NCBI GenBank assembly: GCA_002104935.1
Contig: MCGT01000004.1
Coordinates: 62,001-126,000, forward strand
DNA length: 64,000 bases
Source of the DNA: Hesseltinella vesiculosa
Taxonomy: Eukaryota > Mucoromycota > Mucoromycetes > Mucorales > Cunninghamellaceae
Direction: 5' to 3'
Shown: positions 20,659 through 31,027 of the stretch, piece after piece
Layout: each line of letters starts with the position of its first letter
Numbering within the stretch: the stretch's first letter is position 1
The notes under the pieces: generated by a model
What the model was told of the DNA's origin: nothing
Seen by the model: the letters and a program-made list of their open reading frames with translations, nothing else
The model's database searches: none
Program-made: the position numbers and the translations under genes

Positions 20659-21967
20659 ATGGGCAATGTGGCAGCGAAGCAGCAGCTCCGGCAGAAAGGG
20701 AAAGACCGTCCGCCTGGCCCAGTCCCTGAAAAAGTCATGAAAGCCAATGTAGACAAGGAGGATTTTGTTGATATTGACAGGTTTCGAGCCACTATGCACA
20801 ATTACTGTCCTCACTGGGTGAATGATGGAGCTTTTAACCGCATTGTTGAATCTGTAAAAAAATGGCTTCCATATAAAAATAGGTTGAACTCAGCTGATAT
20901 AATGTTTTTTTCCACATTTTCATTCTAGCATTTTGGCATGAGACATTATTGTCATGGCAGTTTCAGTGCACCGGTGCAAAACTTATTGACCAATGCCAGT
21001 GACCAGCCTGTACGTATATTGGATCCTGTTTGTGGAAATGGAATCTGGCTTTTAGAAATGGCCACCACATACCCAGACGTACAATGCTTTGGTGGGTGAT
21101 GACAAACCAAACCACATTCGACTCAATGATTTTTTAGGCTCTGACCCATTAGGCGTGTTCCCCACAGGTTTCAATGAGCCTACCAACCTGTCCTTTTCCC
21201 ATGAAGACGCGACGCTTGGTTTGAAACAATTTCCAGACGAATATTTTGACTTCATCCACGTGCAACTTATTTACCACCGATTCCCGCGGAAAATGCGAAA
21301 GGTAAAGAAAACCCCGCCGATCGCCCTTTCCTTCTCGTGGCAAAAGACTCATTTCTGCCCTTTCTTTTTTTCTGCAATGTTTTTTTTTGGGGGGGGGATC
21401 ATTGGATTGTTTCAGGTTTTGATGGAGGAGCTGGGTCGATTGTTAAAACCAGGCGGTTTTATTGAACTTCGCGACGTGGACCCGCTTATCAAAAGTGCTG
21501 GGCCTGTCACGACGACAGTCACCACAGGATGTAAGGATCCTCAAGGAAAAAAAAAAATAACCTGATCTCCTTTTTATTATCTTGTGCATTTAGTACCTAA
21601 GGTGATGGCCGATATCACTGGTCATGATCTCCGGTGGACTCATTATATGATAGATTATATCAAATTGACAGGGGCTGCTGACGTGTGTCAACAGCGCCCA
21701 GTGATGCCGATTGGTTGGGGGGACGATATGGCCCGGCTGACCAGAGATTATGTGGAAAACGCATTTTGCTCCTTCAAGGACATAATGATGCAAGGCTTTG
21801 GCTGGGACGAAGCCAAATTCATCGAAACCAAGGAGACGGTGCTGCAAGAATCGGTGGCGAATCACTCGTTTGTGGAGTTTTGTATCTGCTGGGGTGCCAA
21901 GCCGCTAGAAGATCTGGCAGATCATGCTAGTGACATTTGTTTTTTAACCGAGGATTTTGATGATTAA
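20659..21967 (+). CDS. SAM-dependent class I methyltransferase
   Basis: Probable exons carry MGNVAAKQ at the N-terminus (Gly2 could be myristoylated), a conserved lead-in (NRLNSA / HFGMRHYCHGSFSAP), the SAM-binding motif I RILDPVCGNGIWLLEMA, then GVFPTGFNEPTNLSF, LKQFPDEYFDFIHVQ and the post-motif LGRLLKPGGFIELRD. The C-terminal exon (about 21594-21967) is well formed and ends FLTEDFDD. This matches the fungal methyltransferase group with a Rossmann fold; substrate unknown. Most introns are normal GT-AG, but the junction before HFGMRH (near 20902-20930) has no good donor that preserves the motif, so the model is uncertain there. It is divergent from the trehalose phosphorylase gene. Confidence 0.78.
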
Positions 21968-22788
21968 GTCCTCTATTGCAAATAAAAAAGAAGGAGGCTG
22001 GATTCTCCCGAGAACCTGTCTAAAAAAAGCACCCGTCCGATGGCGTTTTTTTTTTTTCTTTCTTTCAGGCCAAGGTTGGAAAAAAAAAAAGACGTGGCAC
22101 AAAGACAATGAAGGGCAACAAAAAGGAGACAGAGGTCATTGGTGCTTTGATGTTGATTTACTTTGTGTTGCCTTGCCTTTTGTGGCTGCAACAGAGAGAG
22201 ATGAACTTGCGTGTAGAAAATTGTGGAGAAAGAGGAAGACAGGGAACACAAAGATTCTCACGACGTCGGCCAATCAGATGGCAGTAAAGGAGCAAAAGTT
22301 TTTTCTCTTGTGCAGGTTGAGGCATCCCAAAAATTTCAGATGCCTTTCAATGCCCGCAGCCGGGGGCATTGTAGAAAACTAAACCTTAAAAAAATAGCCC
22401 AAAACAAATAAACAACAAAAACGTCCAACACATCATTCTTCAAGTAGAATGAATAAAAAATAAACAACGGGAGACACACAGAAAGAAATTCTGCAGGTTT
22501 GTTGCTTTCGTTTTCTGTTTCTCCAAAGAAAAACCGTTCCAATAAGGCCAGGGTTCAAAGAGAAACTCGGTCACACAACTTTCGTTCATGCCGCCCTGTG
22601 CGAGGAAAGGCGTGGCCTTTTTGTTGGGAGAACCAATCACACTCCGCGATTCTGTGCTTCAAAAAAAAAGAAAGTCGCCCGAAATTTCCCTACTGAAGCT
22701 TTCACTATAAAAACCACGCATTTTCTTGTTGGTTTTGTTTTTATTGTTTTTCCTTTTTTTCTTTTTCAACCACTTTTATTTATATACT
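21968..22788. other. Intergenic: P5C dehydrogenase promoter region
   Basis: AT-rich spacer with an inverted CCAAT motif near 22632 and a TATA box at 22706. The open frames here are low complexity and not recognised. Confidence 0.6.
22706..22712 (+). promoter_or_regulatory. TATA box of the P5C dehydrogenase gene
   Basis: TATAAAA lies 77 nt before the ATG, followed by a T-rich leader; a CCAAT motif sits about 75 nt further upstream. Confidence 0.65.
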
Positions 22789-24568
22789 ATGGCTGGTAAC
22801 CCTTCTCTTGCTCATTTCAAGATCCCTCTTACTGAGAATGAACCCATGCGATCCTACCCATTGGGTTCGGACGATCGTGCCAAACTCAAGCAAGCCTTGG
22901 ATGAAATGATCGCTCAAGGTCCTCAAGAAGTCCCTGTGGTCATCAACGGTGAAAAGATCTACACTGGTAATGTTGCCAAGCAACTCAACCCCTCCAAGCA
23001 CGCCTCTGCTGTCTGTCAATACCATCAAGCCGACGCTGCTCTGACTCAAAAGGCCATCGACGGCGCCATGGCTGCTCAAGCCAAGTGGGAAGCTCTGCCT
23101 TTCAACGAACGTATTGCCGTCTTCTTGAAGGCTGCTGACTTGTTGGCTCACAAATACAGGTAAAACGGGAGCCGAGCGATTGGAAGATGAAGTCTTATTT
23201 GTGAATTCTAGATACAAGACCATGGCTGCTACCATGTTGGGTCAAGGCAAGAACATCTGGCAAGCTGAAATCGATGCTGCTGCTGAATTGTGTGACTTCT
23301 GGCGTTTCAACTGCAAGTATGCTGAAGAAATCTACCAACAACAACCTCCCAAGAACTCGGTGGGCACTTGGAACCGTGTGGAATACCGTGCTTTGGAAGG
23401 GTTCGTGTTGGCTGTCAGCCCCTTCAACTTCACTGCTATTGGCGGTAACTTGCCCAGTGCTCCTGCTGTCATGGGCAACGTTGTGCTCTGGAAGCCTTCT
23501 CCCTCGGCTGTGTGGTCCAACTACATCGTGTACGAAATCCTTGTGGAAGCTGGTATGCCTCCTGGTGTGATCCAATTCGTCCCCGGTGATGCCGAGCAAG
23601 TGTGCAGCACTGCCTTGGCCGATCCCCGCTTTGCCTCGCTCCACTTCACCGGCTCGACCAAGGTCTTCCGCAAGTTGTGGGCCGATGTGGGTCAAAACAT
23701 CAACAAGTACAACGCCTATCCTCGTCTTGTGGGTGAAACCGGTGGCAAGAACTTCCACTTGTTGCACCCCGACCTCGACAGCAACGCTGTGCGCCATGCC
23801 GCTTTGCAAACCATCCGTGGTGCCTTTGAATACCAAGGTCAAAAGTGTTCTGCCTGCTCCCGCTGTTACGTGCCCAAGTCGCTGTACCCCGAATTCAAGA
23901 AGCAAATCGTGGCCGAACATGCCAAGATCACCCAAGGTCCTGTCTGGGAATTCAACCATTTCACTGGCCCTGTGATCAACAAGTTTGCCTTTGACAAGAT
24001 CAAGTCTTATGTCGACCACGCCGCTGCCGACAGCAACTGCACCATCATTGCCGGTGGCAAGTATGACGACTCCGTCGGCTACTTTGTCCAACCCACCATT
24101 GTCGAAACTACCGATCCCTTGACCAAGACCATGACCGAAGAAATCTTTGGCCCCGTTGTCACCGTCTATGCTTATGATGATGACAAGTTTGACGAAACCT
24201 GTGCTTTGATCGGCGACACCACTGAATATGCCCTGACTGGCGCTTACTTTGCCACCAACCGTGAACACATTGTCCATGGCACCAACCTGTTGCGCAAGTT
24301 TGCCGGTAACTTTTACGTTAACGACAAGTGCACTGGCGCTGTGGTCGGTCAACAACCTTGTAAGACGGTCAAAAAAAAAGACTCTCAAATTCAGTGACAC
24401 TCACTCCTTTTTTTCTTTTTTTCCCTTGTAGTCGGTGGTGGTAAGGGCTCGGGTACAAACGATAAGGCTGGTTCTTGGACTTTGCTGTTGCGCTTCATCA
24501 ACATGCGCACCATCAAAGAAAACTTTGTCCCCATTGACGAATTCATTTATCCCTCCAACCTTGTTTAA
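22789..24568 (+). CDS. PUT2: Delta-1-pyrroline-5-carboxylate dehydrogenase (ALDH4 type)
   Basis: Three exons (22789-23159, 23212-24359, 24432-24568) give 551 residues. The enzyme oxidises P5C/glutamate semialdehyde to glutamate with NAD in the mitochondrial matrix, completing proline catabolism. Seen: the ALDH fold segments EGFVLAVSPFNFTAIGGNLP and VLWKPSPSAVWSNY, the HFTGSTKVF NAD-site loop, the catalytic Glu in LVGETGGKN, the nucleophile Cys in EYQGQKCSACSR, EEIFGPVVTVY and the final FGGGKGSGTNDKAGS. Length fits the family. Codon use is strongly biased (frequent GTC, AAG, CAA, TTG), indicating high expression. No clear cleavable presequence is visible by eye. Confidence 0.95.
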
Positions 24569-24740
24569 ACCACACACTCCTTTTATGCATTATCCCCTTT
24601 TTTGATCTAGAAAAAAAAATAGGTTGAAACAAAATAAACATCATGTACAAACGATAAACAAACACAAAGGAACCTTGTGGGAACTTTTCTCAATGGATGA
24701 AGTGCTTGTGTTTTTATTTGACGGGTGGTAAAAAAAAAAT

Positions 24741-27115
24741 CTACGCAGACTCAATGATCCATTTTTCTCTCTTGAGACGGAATTGTTGTTGTGAGGGTGG
24801 TCGGACAGGTTGCTTGTTGGAAGGGACATTGGAGCTGGAGCGGGTGACGGTGGCTTGGGAATGGCTGGGATGAGAATGCGAATGAGTGTGATCTTGATGC
24901 TGATGGAGCGCTTGGACCGACGAGAATTTTTTGCGGCAGCCAAAAATGGGACAAATAAAAGTGGTATCATCAGAAGGGTGGGTAGGTACGCGTGGCGTCC
25001 ATCGGTCGTCATGAGAGTTGTGTATACTGTGATTATGCATCGAGCCGGGATGAATGACAGGCGAGGAGGTTGGCGGCTGACTGGTGGGTGCGGGCGGTGG
25101 GGCTGCAGGGGAAGAGGAGGTCGAGGAGGAAGGGGAGGCTGCGTCGCTGGTTTTGGGTTTCTTTTGTTTGTGCTGGTCAGGGTCGTCGGTGCTGGCATAG
25201 GCATGGCCGGTGGTGCCTTTGGCTTCACGCACGTGGTATTGCAGGCCGTTGATGTTCTTGTACTTCTTGTTGCAGTTGGGCACGCCGCACCGATAGGGTT
25301 TAGCAACGTGGGACAGATCGGGGTGGTGCTTTTTCATATGGTAGAACAGGTTGCTCGAATGACTAAAAGCGGCAAGGCAATCAGGCACTGCACAACCATA
25401 GGGGTCCAGATGGGCCAGGGGTTCGGGGGCTTCGTAATCCTGCTGACGCTTGTCGTGAAAGGGAATCATAGAGGAAGGCGGCTGACCAAACGTGTTGCTG
25501 GTCGTAGGGTGGGGGGGATGGCGGCTGACAGAGTCGACAGCATGGGAGGGAGAGCGGTCGAAGGATGATGGATGAAACTGCCGGCAGGTTGGGAGGACAT
25601 GGAGGAAGAAGAGCTAGGGAGGGTGGCAAGCGGGTGGGACAGGTCAGGGGTCAAGGTAGGTTTGGTCCTGCCAAGATGAGGTGACGGACCGTGCCGGGAA
25701 TGCCTTGGCCGCTCTTTCTTGAGTTGATTCATGCGTTGAAGTTTACGCCAGCGATTGCGGCAGTGCAGACCTGGTCGACCATCGAAGAACTGAGCAATTT
25801 TCTGCCACTGGGAGCCGTATTCTGTGAATTTGTCAGCGAGGCGCAGGTCCTCTTCCACCGACCAGTCGGAGCGGTCGATGGTGGGGTCGAGGCTCTCACG
25901 CCAACGTTTGGCGCATTGGTCATCCGTACGGCCTTTGAGCAAGTCAGCAATCTTGCTCCATTGGTTGGGGAAGCGCTGCACGCCTTGTCGCAGGATGTGG
26001 TCTTCTTGGGTAGTCCAGGCGCCTTTGCGCAGCGACGGATCGAGCGAGTGGAACCAGCGCTTGCGGCAGTTCTTGTTGGTGCGGCCAGGCACACATTCAG
26101 CGATCTTGGACCACTTTTCTGTTTTGTCTCCATACACAGATACAGCAATTCGCAGCAGTTCGTCTTCCTCGGCGTTCCATGGGGCTCGTTCACCAAAGCG
26201 GCGGTAGTGCTTTAGCTTTTTCGACGGCGGTTCGAGGTCATCAGGCTGCAGGACCGAGGTGGTGGGGTTCAAAGAGGGGCCAGTGGAGGGGGAGGAGGAG
26301 GCCGTGGACGGAGCGGAGGTGGATTTGCTCGGTTCGGAGTGTGGTTTGGCGAGTGACGAAGTGTTTGAGGTGGGGAACAGTGGTTTGGGGTCATAGTGGA
26401 GGTCGTTTGATTCGCGATCATTCAAAGGCGGCAAGATGGCTGGCATGGATAAAATAGGAGACATGTTTCCAATATCCACTGGCGGGTAAAGGGCCGATAA
26501 AGCTGCCTCGGTAATGGCATGAGCGTTGTCCAGCTAGAAGTAAAAAAAAAAAAAAATGATAAGAAAAAATGAAAAAGGCTGGGCTATGCTGGGAAAGAGC
26601 AAGGAAGGAAAATGACTTACAGATGAGAAGGAGGCAAAGGACGAATGATCCAAGGATCGGGATGTCGAGACATGGAGAGTAGAGTGCAAATCTGATTGAG
26701 ACGTGGGTGGATCATGAAGTGAAGCAGCAGAAGTATCGTTGTGAATGGACGCAAATGGATCGGGCTCCTAAAAAGAAAAAGAAATCAAAACGGTTAGACA
26801 GGACAAGGTGCCCTACTCTCTCAATAACTTTTTACCTGGAGGTGTAACTGCGAAGGAAGATCAGATTGATTGGTTAGGAAGGCCAAGTTGGGTAATTGGG
26901 CAACGTCGACTTGAGCAATAGCAGCGTTGTAGTCAAAAGCTCCGGTGGGATCTGTATAAGGTTGGAGCTGCTTCAACGAGTTCAAGGATTGTGAAGTTGG
27001 TGGGGATGTTGGATGAGGTCCAAAACCAAAGAGATGCTCAAACTAGAAAGCAGAGCGTCATTAGTGAATCCCTGGCACCTCCCACTTTTCTTCAACGAAT
27101 GCTTCTTTTTACCAT
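24741..27115 (-). CDS. Three-repeat Myb and C2H2 zinc-finger DNA-binding protein, frame-disrupted
   Basis: Upstream exons (start ATG at 27113-27115 directly before an intron, then EHLFGFGPHPTS..., EPDPFASIHNDTS..., LDNAHAITEAALS...) lead into three Myb repeats, each with conserved Trp: APWNAEEDELLRIAV, GAWTTQEDHILRQGV and SDWSVEEDLRLADKF. A Pro/Ser linker follows. Three C2H2 fingers then occur in another frame (YGCAVPDCLAAFSH..., YRCGVPNCNKKYKN..., FICPIFGCRKKFSS...), ending IIESA. The Myb frame stops at 25466 and the finger frame starts at 25469, and the shift lies at or after a run of seven C (plus-strand G, 25511-25517). One extra base there would fuse both halves. So this is either a single transcription factor with an indel or sequencing error, or two adjacent proteins. 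Nuclear; targets unknown. Confidence 0.75.
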
Positions 27116-28754
27116 TGGACAGAATCCCAAATGCTGAATGTGATTTGCTGTTGACGGGTAGAGGAGGTAAGAGTGGGGAAGAATAAGTATTATACACGAA
27201 TCAAAATGTCCTATGAGTAAAAAAGCAATGACTCTTAATTTAATGTAAAAGAAAAAGAAAAAAAAAATGAAAAAACACAAAAAAAAAAAAATTACAAAAA
27301 GGGACAGCCTGGCTTCTGATTGGTTGCACAGAACGGAGCAACAGGGCTTCCTCTCCCTCATTTTCTTCCACGCCAGGCTCGTCGGGCTGTCTTTCAAGAT
27401 CTTTTATCAATGAGTACCTTCTATCTATAAGCGCCTTCTTAACAGGTTAGAGCGAATGCATGGAGATCAAGCACGTACTTCGAAACAAGTAGATGAAAGA
27501 AATGTATTGGTTGGCGAAGTGAGTTAAAAAAAGGAAATAAAAAGAAAGGCAGTGCAAAAGTGGGTTTCCGATTTGCTTTTAAGGTTCAAACTCTGCCCTT
27601 TTCGTGCCACCTCCGTCTAACATGCAAACTCTCATTAAAATGGAAACAAGGCCAAGTTAGTTTTGGCAAAAGAACAGGCGTTCACAAGTGACGATTTTTT
27701 TTTCAAGCTGGGTAATTGAGAGTGGGAAGAAGAGGTCAATGCGAGGAACCACATTGAGATCTAAAACTTAAGAGTTTCAGTGTACCAGGATGCTGTTTTG
27801 ATATATTGGGTGGCCTGCAGGCATGGTGACTAAATAGACAGTCCGTATGCTTTTATTCTTTTATTTTTTTCGATTTCTTAAAAGCATGTTTTTGGGCAAT
27901 GGACTTTTTTTTTATCTGATTTTTCTTTTTCGTGGACAGAACGAAGGCTCAGGTTGTCCAACCTCAAACGCCACCTCTATGCAGCAGTTTTGTCCATATG
28001 ACCTCAATACTGTATACCGAAACAAAAAGTCTTTTATTGTTATTTTTGATCCTTTTTGGGCACCAATGACTGCTCCTTCAATGATCACTTTATCGTGCTG
28101 GGGCTTACTGGCAGGTGTCCGAATTCATGGGCCAAAAACTTGGGCGATCGATCGAGCAAATTCCATTCGCCATGACAGTCTTGAAAATTCAAGGACAGCT
28201 TTGTCACAATTGTCCTACCTACGAAATGGCGGTTCGAAGGACTGTCGCTCAAACCAGAAGCAATCCAATAAAAATCGCTGCCAGAACAAACGCCAAAAGG
28301 AACTCTGGGTCTGGCCATAGTTGATGAATAAAAAAAAAAAAGGCGGGCAACCCGGGAAATGTCTACGTAGGATAGAGTTAGATTGGCTTTGGGCAGCCAA
28401 TGGAGTTTTTGGACACTCTTGCACAGCGGCTTCTGTTCAAGGCAATCACTATCCTGTCTAGCCTTTGCTTAGGTTGTCCAATTCTTTTTTATGTTTGAAG
28501 GTAGCGTGCTAAACTAACCACCTTGTATTCTTTGGCAGCCGATCATTCATTTTTTTTTCTGTCATTGAAACGTGGCCGATCTGCTCCGAATGTAAGGGTC
28601 GATCAAGACAATAAAAAAATGGGCTGGGTTATCATTTTTATTATTATTGTATGTACACAAAAGGGATAGAGAAGAAAATATATGTGAGGATGATGAGGAG
28701 GTAGTTGAAAATAAAACGATATGAGGATGATGAGAAAGTAAGAGCTAGCTAAAA
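27116..28754. other. Intergenic region, no gene recognised
   Basis: Begins with the Myb-gene promoter (an ATTGG motif at 27317). An open frame at 27847-28320 was examined: it opens with a Phe-rich stretch from T runs and has no recognisable domain. The last part is the RING-gene 3' flank. Confidence 0.5.
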
Positions 28755-30850
28755 TTAAAGGTAAATTTTTTGGATAGAGGCTTTTGGCGTTCGACAGACA
28801 GCGCATTCCTTTAATTTATACGCACAGTTATTGCAGTAAACTAGAAGAAAAAAAAAGAATAAGACTTAATTTTTTTTTTTTTTGGGTACGAACCTGCGTG
28901 GAAACAAGGAGTGATGGCACAAGTGACAGGTTCATCAAAACAAAGCTGACAACGCATATCAAGCGTGGACGTGATGCGCTCTTCTTTTTCGATGGCATCG
29001 TTAACATAGAGAGCGTTTTCAGTAGCAATGACCTCGAGGATGGACTCGATCATGGTGACTTGACGTTGGCAGGCAGTGCGGCGGGAAGTCTCCAGGGCAA
29101 TGGTTGCTGCATTTTCCTTGAGCAAAGCGTCATATTGTTTAATCAGGTTGTCCAGCTGTTTGATCTCATCGTCTTTGGCTCGGATGGTGCCGTCCTTTTC
29201 CATGGCCAGGGCCCCGACGTGATGGGCATGCATGGCTAGATCAGCCAGTTCGCGGTCTTTGCTGCGGAGCAGTTGGCGCTGCTCTTGGATCACTTCCGAT
29301 TGCGCCTGGAGCAGCAATAACATATCGTCGACTTGCACCTCTTTCTTTTCAGGAGCCTGCGCCTGAGAAGGTTCCAGCCCATTGAGCTCTTTGGGTTCAT
29401 GATCAGCATCTGAGCTGTCGCAGGGTGTCAATTTCGCTTCAGAAGCAGGTGAGGAAGGTGATTGCTGGGCATGCAGTCTAGCGAGCGCGGTAGGTTTGGC
29501 CAGTTGTAATGTGGCCAGGAAGGATTCGCCTCCTGGATAGAAATCATGGGGGCCCGAAGTACCAGACTGTGCGACAACATTTAAGATGGGAGGTGATCGC
29601 CAGGGCTTACGATCAGCGGATGGAGCAATGGCTTGGAACGAGGAATATGTTTGCTGATCGTATTTATATTGCTGTTCTTGTAAAACTGACTCTGTCGAGT
29701 AGTTTGTCTTGGTGGCCAGGGTAGGGAGTTCGTTGGGACTGCAAGCAGGTGGCGACATGGGTATGGGGAGGATGGATCGTGAAGAGGAGGCGGTGGTGCT
29801 GGAGGTGGAAGGGGCCAAAGGGGTGGAATCGGCATGGCTGGCAGGGATGCAAGTGACGGTCATGTTGTTATCATCGGTAATGGCAGGGTCAGGAGCCGAG
29901 ACGGAACTGGAGGCGGAGGTAGACGTGGTTGCGGAAGACGATGTACAGGGCAGAGGATGGTCGGGGGTGGCCATGACCTTGAGCAGTGCCAGGTTCTCGG
30001 CAATGGCGCTGAGATCCGAAAGAGGGCGGACTTGATCCCGAACAGTTTTCTGGTAAGATCGCAGACGGTGCAGGGTGTTTGTGTTAAAGTTTGCATCGTG
30101 GCGAGGGTTCTTTGGTTTGCGGAAGGCGAGTTCCTCGGGTGCAAGCAGCCAGCTGCACTTTGTACGGGCATTCTCGAGGTAAAAGTTCGGACAGACAAAC
30201 TGTAGCCGGGTCTTGGTGGGGAAAAGTGCTTCATGAAGGATCACTCGGCTGTTGCAAAAACACTTTGGCACAGGTGGGCAGGCTTTGTCGTAGTTGTTGG
30301 TTTTCTGAAAATAGACACAGTAGGTAAAGTTGAAGTAAGGACAGGCTTCGAGTTCCTGGTCATGTACAGGCTCATCGCGAAGGATCTTTTGCCAAGCCTG
30401 ATCGTGGACATGGAAGCCACAGATATGACTGGATGGTTGAGGAGGCGATGTCGGCAGAGTGCTGTTTTCATCCATATAGTGACAATCAAAAAAGACTCCG
30501 AACTCATCTGAATAGGATTTCGTCGCAGGTTGTTGACAAAAGCACAAGGGAACAGCTTGATGTTGAGGCTGAATGACATGTGTTCGTTGCGTTGTCTGGG
30601 TATCTTCATCCATCGAGTGATCGCCGTAGCTTCGGGTGGATTCCGAAGGACTAGGAGAGTCATCGGTAGTTAAGGCTTTAAAGGATAGATCTCGTTCGTC
30701 GTTAGAGTGGTGGGTTGCTGAATCCAACAGTGGACGACCATGGACTGTCAAAGCAGGCTTCTTTGCTAATTCGAATTTGGCCCAAGTCGACCAACCGTTT
30801 GTTGTCATATCTGCATGGTCTTTTCCAACTTGAGCATTGGTGGGCGGCAT
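28755..30850 (-). CDS. C-terminal RING-finger protein with GRF-like zinc motifs and coiled coil
   Basis: Two exons (28894-30850, 28755-28840) give 680 residues. The N-terminal third has two Cys-rich segments, CFCQQPATKSYSDEFG...C and CFCNSRVILHEALFPTKTRL...KCSWLLAPEE, whose C-x-C...C...C-x-W pattern resembles GRF-type zinc fingers. The middle is Ser/Thr/Pro-rich. A predicted coiled coil runs through VIQEQRQLLRSKDRELADL and IRAKDDEIKQLDNLIKQYD. The C3HC4 RING is split by the intron: CQLCFDEPVTCAITPCFHA joined to VYCNNCAYKLKECAVCRTP, ending IQKIYL. Probably an E3 ubiquitin ligase; substrates unknown. It shares a divergent promoter of about 180 nt with the Bro1-domain gene. Confidence 0.8.
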
Positions 30851-31027
30851 GATGACGGATGGAGAGCTATATATGATTGTAAATGCACCAAGTAAAAATC
30901 AAAAGCGTTGAAGAAAATGATAAAAAAAAAGTAACAAGAAAAAGTGCAAAAAAGAAAGCTCTCCTTTTTTAAAGAGAAAGTCAGCTCTTTTTTTTTTTTT
31001 TCCTCTTCTTCATTCTTTCAGCCTAGC

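Noticed and set aside
23195..24400. A 401-codon open frame antisense to P5C dehydrogenase
   Set aside because: It is the mirror of a strongly codon-biased gene; its composition (His/Val/Gly rich) follows from the sense codons and no domain is seen.
27847..28320. A 157-codon open frame in the 27-28.7 kb gap
   Set aside because: Begins with a Phe/Leu-rich read of T runs, has no recognisable motif, promoter or splice partner.
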